Of a stretch of 64,000 nt of DNA, positions 59,592 to 64,000 are shown one piece after another. Every line of letters starts with the position of its first letter. The first letter of the stretch is position 1. The notes under the pieces are model-generated. The model was not told the DNA's origin. It ran no database searches and worked only from the letters and a program-made list of their open reading frames with translations. The stretch is from Trichosphaerium sp. ATCC 40318. Lineage: Eukaryota > Discosea > Flabellinia > Trichosidae. The position numbers and the translations under genes are program-made. The stretch spans positions 744,001 through 808,000 of the forward strand of contig JALMLS010000322.1 in the NCBI GenBank assembly GCA_038496445.1, written 5' to 3'.

Positions 59592-61178
59592 ATGATTAAG
59601 CTTATACGCACGCCCAATACGGTTGTACAGCAATGCATAACCTACTCACGGAGACATGCTCTTACGCGTCTAAGTCGCACCAAAACAACTGTGGTGGAAC
59701 CAGTAGGCGAGAAAACAACAAACGAAACGAAACAAGATTTCAAGGTTAAAAAACTTCCAACAACGACAATAGGACGCTATTTGTCCTTAACAAAACCAAG
59801 ATTGAGCTCGGTTGTAATGATAACGACAGTATTTGGCTACAGCCTCGCTCCAGGGGCATTTATTGGCACAGAGTCGCTACTGGCGTTATTATACACAACT
59901 GTTGGTACTACTTTGGCCGTAGGCTCAGCCAACACGCTAAACCAAGCTATGGAGGTACCCAAGTTGTCGGAGAATTAAATGCGAAGCGTTTTTGACAAAG
60001 TTATAGGCGGATTACGATAAACAAATGGTAAGAACTCAAAATCGCCCAATTCCATCAGGTGCAATTACTAGAACTCAAGGTAAGTGACATAAAGTGACAT
60101 AAAGTGACTTTTATGCGTTATAACATTTCATACTCATTTGACGCGTAAAACGCACGTGTACATGCTCGTGCATACATTTTTTGTTTTTTTTGCTTGTTTT
60201 TTGAATTTTGGCTCGTAGCTGTCGTTCTTGTTCACTGTACTTACTTTACTGTAGCTACTATATTCGGTGTTTCTCTGGCTGTTGCAGGAGGCGCTATTAT
60301 GACACTAGTAAGTCACTGAGCGTCACAGTTAGGCTTTTTAATAATTGTCACTGGTCACAAAAAAATTTCTGTTGTTATCACACTTTCGATATTTAGACGC
60401 GTTGAACACTTTATTGTTCTGAGTTTAGGCGCATAAGAGCTCTTTCTGAAAAAAAAATCAGCTTTTTTGTTCGTTCAACTGCTAATGGCTTTTTCAAGGT
60501 AAACCCTCTCTCAACTGCGTTAGTTCTTGGTAATGTACTATTATATACATTGGTATACACACCTCTTAAACGCGTGACTCTTTGGAACACGTGGGTAGGA
60601 GGATTCGTAGGAGCTATACCACCTTTAATTGGTACCCTTTACAAAAAAAACATTTTTTATTTTCTTGTTTTCTTACTTTTCTCAATTTAGGCTGGGTTGC
60701 CTGTACTGGCACAGCGGGTATTGGTGGATGGTCCCTATTCTATATTCTATACATATGGCAAATATCTCACTTTCTTGCATTATCTTGGCCTCTTCGTCAT
60801 GATTACGCAAGCGCTGGATATAAAATGCTTTCCGGCGTAAATCCTGAAAAACTTCCTCTTTCGACTTTTAGATACTGCCTTTATCATCTACCTTTTGGTA
60901 TTCTTACTACATTGGCTGGTGTAACTACATGGCCTGTTATAGTTACATCATCTATAGCTAATGCTTACTTGGTCTATCAAGGATATAAGTTCTGGAAGAA
61001 ACCGTCCAATTCAAATGCAAGAAAGTTATACTTGACAACTATTTGGTATATCCCTCTACTCATGCTCTTGATGTTTCTTAGTAAAACGGCTCTTGATGAA
61101 GAAGAGGAAGAAGAAGGCGAAGGCGATGACGAACTTATTATGATACAAGGTGATAAAGACATTGATATAAAACTGTAA
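59592..61178 (+). CDS. COX10: Protoheme IX farnesyltransferase (heme O synthase)
   Basis: Adds a farnesyl group to heme b to make heme O, needed for heme A of cytochrome oxidase, in the mitochondrial inner membrane. From ATG 59592 the first ~60 residues are basic and hydroxylated ([20 protein letters not shown]), a likely mitochondrial presequence. [20 protein letters not shown] is the family start. [18 protein letters not shown] holds the D-x-x-x-M-x-R-T-x-x-R-P prenyl-diphosphate motif. [20 protein letters not shown] then AIPPLIGW, and [11 protein letters not shown] then YASAGYKML give the second conserved loop. Multiple membrane helices are evident. The C-terminus carries an acidic tail ([12 protein letters not shown]). 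Introns fall near 59955-60012, 60080-60217, 60310-60500 and 60631-60690. Total length agrees with eukaryotic COX10. Confidence 0.93.
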
Positions 61179-61754
61179 TTGAAGATTTGAAAAGAGAAAA
61201 AAAAAATACAAAAAAAAAAGATTAACGTTTATGTACGAATGTGACGATTGTTGTACCTATTACGCATCGTCAGCTAACGTCACATAAAAGAGAGTGTACA
61301 CAAGCGCATTTTGGGAAGGTTTACTGCATTTTTATTGTAGTTAACGCTTGCAGTGTCACTCGACTTATTTTAATGAAAACACAATTATTTATGGCGCCAC
61401 TTTTAAAATTACCAGAAAAAACGCTGGAAATCAATCCTGTAGTTTTATTAAAGGAAATGTCAAAAACTGTGTTTTTCCTAAACTTGTACAATTGCGATTT
61501 GTGTTATATACACTTAACGTACATTATACTTGAGAATAAAGTAAGAGATGGATTAAAATACTTAACAGAAAAGAATTCTGAATTTAGCCGAAAATAGGTT
61601 TAATCAACACAAATGAAACCGAGATAAACCGAATTATATAGTTTACGCGTAGGGAATTAATAAAAACGCGTTTACTAGCGAGCACTAATTGCATTTAACG
61701 ATTTCTCTTAAGTCACTTTGTTCTCTGATAAACTTGTATAGACGACGTTTAAAC
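61179..61754. other. Intergenic
   Basis: About 580 nt. The ORF 61241-61597 is long for the region but has no recognisable motif, signal or splice pattern. The rest is promoter for the EGF-protein gene. Confidence 0.35.
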
Positions 61755-64000
61755 ATGAGGTTGCTGTTAGCTTGCTTCATATTTATACAAATTATAAGCG
61801 TCATAGCGCTAACAAGGGACATTGCCCCTAACCCACTGAATACATGCATGTTAGTGCACTGTGCACCTGAGGGTATGTAATCAAAGCGCTAGCACTTGTT
61901 CCATCCGATTCTAAAAGCAGATATCGACTTTGATTTTTATCGCCTTACACCATCTTATGGTTGTTTTCTTGTCAAATCGTATCTAACTGATTACAACTAA
62001 GGCGGTTGCGATCCATACGCAAGCGATTTGACGATTTTCACCTCAGTACCTGGTTCTCCGAGTCAAGTGAGAATGGCTTTGAATGCAGGTGAACTTGTTT
62101 GGAGAAGTAGTACGTGTTTTTGTGTTTGTAGTTTGTGCAGTAAGCGTACAATCGTCTGTGTCACAAATCTTGCGTACTCGCAGCTCTCGTTCTTATTTTT
62201 TATGATAGCCACTGGTGGTGATCAATCTCGATTTCGACCAGTTATATCAGAAGAACGTGGTTATAATCAACCCACAATAGACTTTGCTGAAGGAGGACAA
62301 GCTACTAATACGTTCAATGAGATTTTCTTCAGTTATACCATACCCTCTCTACCTCGCACAATCAGTACGTAGACACAAGAACCATAGTTATCAGATAAAA
62401 AGACCACAGTTGTTTTAAAGTCATTTGTTGTTGTGTACACCTCTTTTCTGATTATTTCCAAAAAAACCAGATTCTCTTGCTCTTAAAATCTGCCTGGCGT
62501 CTGGTACCTTTAGAGGAGTACGTGACGATGATTTTAGGATAAAGACGTTTTTAACAATTGATAATGGATTTGATTGCCAACAATCATACTCTGCACCAGG
62601 TAGTAGCAATCCAAATCATCCTACGTTCAATGTACGTAAACACGCACGTGAAAAACCCTAAAAAACCAATCTGTTGGATTGTGGAATGTACGCATTGCTA
62701 ATACCCTTCATAGAGTACTACAATGAGGGGCTATGCATCTGGTTTAGAGTCGAGTTGCATGACATTAGAAAGTTGGACAGTAGCGGAAATAAGTTCAATC
62801 AATTCACTGTCAAAGCTTGAACTACTTTTGTTGCCTTCCATATTCGATCCTTTCCATGATACCTGCAGACTGAACGGTAATTGCCAACTAGAGAATAATT
62901 TTGCTGCAGACTCTTGGGATTTTACTAACCTAGATTCATGGGTACGGCACTGTCAGCGATCACGTTTTGAACAATATTTGAACTTTACTTTTTTGCAACA
63001 AAACTTTGGAGACGCAAGTCCTTTAAGGTTATTGTTAGGTTTCTTTATTGTTTATTGTTGAAATAATACTAAGCATTTTTATTAAGGAATTAACAAGAAG
63101 TCAATCAGTTCTTATCGTTGATTACAGTACGAAGTGTTTTGTGATTTTCTATATTTCTTTTTTTCGTCAATTCCTTTTATTTGGTGGATCCTTTTTTGTT
63201 TACTGAACCTAGCTTGTGATTCTGGATATGCTGGACCTGATTGTGAAGATATTAAAGAGTGTACAGATATGACAGATAAGTAAGATCTCACGGTTTAGTA
63301 GAATAACAACTAACTCAATTGTCTTTCAAAAAAATAGCTGCGATAGGGCAAAGAATGTTGTATGTATTGAAGAAGAAGGAAGCTTTAGCTGTGGAACATG
63401 TCCACCTCCTTATATACAAAATCCTGGCTTTCCAACTGGAACTAACTGCTCAGGTACTTGTCTTTAGTCAATACGTTGTTTGTAGTTAAAAAGAGTTGTA
63501 GAATGTGATAGTGGGTTCACTGGAAACGGTGTAACTTGCGAAAACATAAACGAGTGCCAAGTAGGTACTCCATGTGGATCTTTGTACGTGATCAGTTTTT
63601 TATTGTAATTTTAAGAAAATGCTTATTGTACTGGATTTAGGGCTGAGTGTTCTGATACTGATGGATCTTTTGATTGTAATTGTATCACCGGGTATACGAG
63701 AAATACTTCCGTTGTTCCGTTTAACCCAACGACATCTTGTATCAGTACGTGTTCTAGTGGTTTTTTTAAAATGTGGATTTTGTTTATTAAATTCTATTTG
63801 CGTAGATGTAAACGAGTGTGCTGCTAGTACTAGCCCTTGTCCACCTCAAAGCAACTGTACAGATACAATTGGAAGTTTTGAATGTAATTGTATTGATGGA
63901 TATGAAGCACAATCAACTGCATGTGTCAGTACGTATTGACTACCATTGTTGTACACTTATTCTCATACCATTATTTTTACAGATATCAACGAATGTTCTA
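61755..64000 (+). CDS. Secreted EGF-repeat adhesion-type protein, 3' partial
   Basis: The ATG at 61755 opens a signal peptide (MRLLLACFIFIQIISVIALT). N-terminal exons read GGCDPYASDLTIFTSVPGSP, DQSRFRPVISEERGYNQPTI, and FRIKTFLTIDNGFDCQQSYS, of no known family. From about 63212 come EGF modules: CDSGYAGPDCEDIKECTDM, then CDSGFTGNGVTCENINECQV, then FDCNCITGYTRN, then DVNECAASTSPCPPQSNCTD with FECNCIDGYEAQ, and DINEC at the edge. The D-x-N-E-C starts mark calcium-binding EGF domains. Introns mostly fall at module boundaries. The gene runs off the window, so length and any membrane anchor are unknown. It likely acts in adhesion or matrix binding. Confidence 0.82.

Noticed and set aside
1-64000. 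tRNA, rRNA or other structured RNA genes
   Set aside because: I looked for the tRNA B-box (GGTTCRANTCC) and cloverleaf arms and found no convincing case.

Overview
The window comes from an intron-rich, AT-rich eukaryotic microbe, most likely an amoeboid or similar free-living protist. Genes are broken by many short introns (about 40-110 nt, GT...AG, often starting gtac/gtaa and ending in T-runs plus AG). Stops are TAA, TAG and TGA, so the code looks standard. The content is typically eukaryotic: an XRN-type exonuclease, Ras, a BRPF/NTO1-like chromatin reader, URI prefoldin, COX10, PH and DEP domains, SPRY and calcium-binding EGF repeats. I cannot name the species. There are no operons; regulation would be gene by gene.

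Layout. 1-858: end of a Myb/SANT-like gene (+). 3007-6175: XRN-family exonuclease (+) with lesions. 6.4-13.9 kb: a large inverted duplication whose arms each carry a secreted SGNH/GDSL hydrolase and a MORN-variant gene (complete on the left, remnant on the right). The spacer holds a second MORN-variant gene and one copy of a small secreted protein; the other copy lies at 16.1-16.7 kb. 17.2-20.5 kb (-): four repeats, a PD-(D/E)XK-like nuclease and an ATP-dependent DNA ligase on what reads as one polypeptide. 20.8-22.7 kb (-): adenylosuccinate synthetase, divergent from a BRPF-like PHD/bromodomain gene (23.2-27.4 kb, +). 27.6-30.6 kb (-): SPRY protein. 31.2-32.9 kb (-): secreted LamG-like, mucin-linker protein. 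33.2-40.3 kb: Ras fragment, a giant MORN-variant gene (22 or so repeats), and two Ras genes in a tandem duplication. 40.9-42.4 kb: spliced MORN-variant gene. 42.5-47.2 kb: dual-specificity phosphatase (-), secreted protein (-), methyltransferase (+), RidA (+). 47.2-51.0 kb: mostly empty, with one unrecognised decayed-looking gene. 51.1-53.0 kb: intronless RNase H and URI (+). 53.5-59.2 kb (-): a PH-DEP-FAD oxidoreductase-NmrA fusion. 59.6-61.2 kb: COX10 (+). 61.8 kb to the end: secreted EGF-repeat protein (+), cut by the window edge.

Themes. Housekeeping genes (purine synthesis, heme A, chromatin, prefoldin) are interspersed with a fast-changing accessory layer: four F-box-like/MORN-variant loci, paired secreted proteins, and duplicated Ras genes with unusual catalytic residues. 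The most unusual proteins are the repeat-nuclease-ligase fusion and the PH-DEP-oxidoreductase-NmrA fusion. Exon joins were worked out by eye and no similarity search was possible. Several single-base differences between paralogous copies could be real decay or assembly errors.
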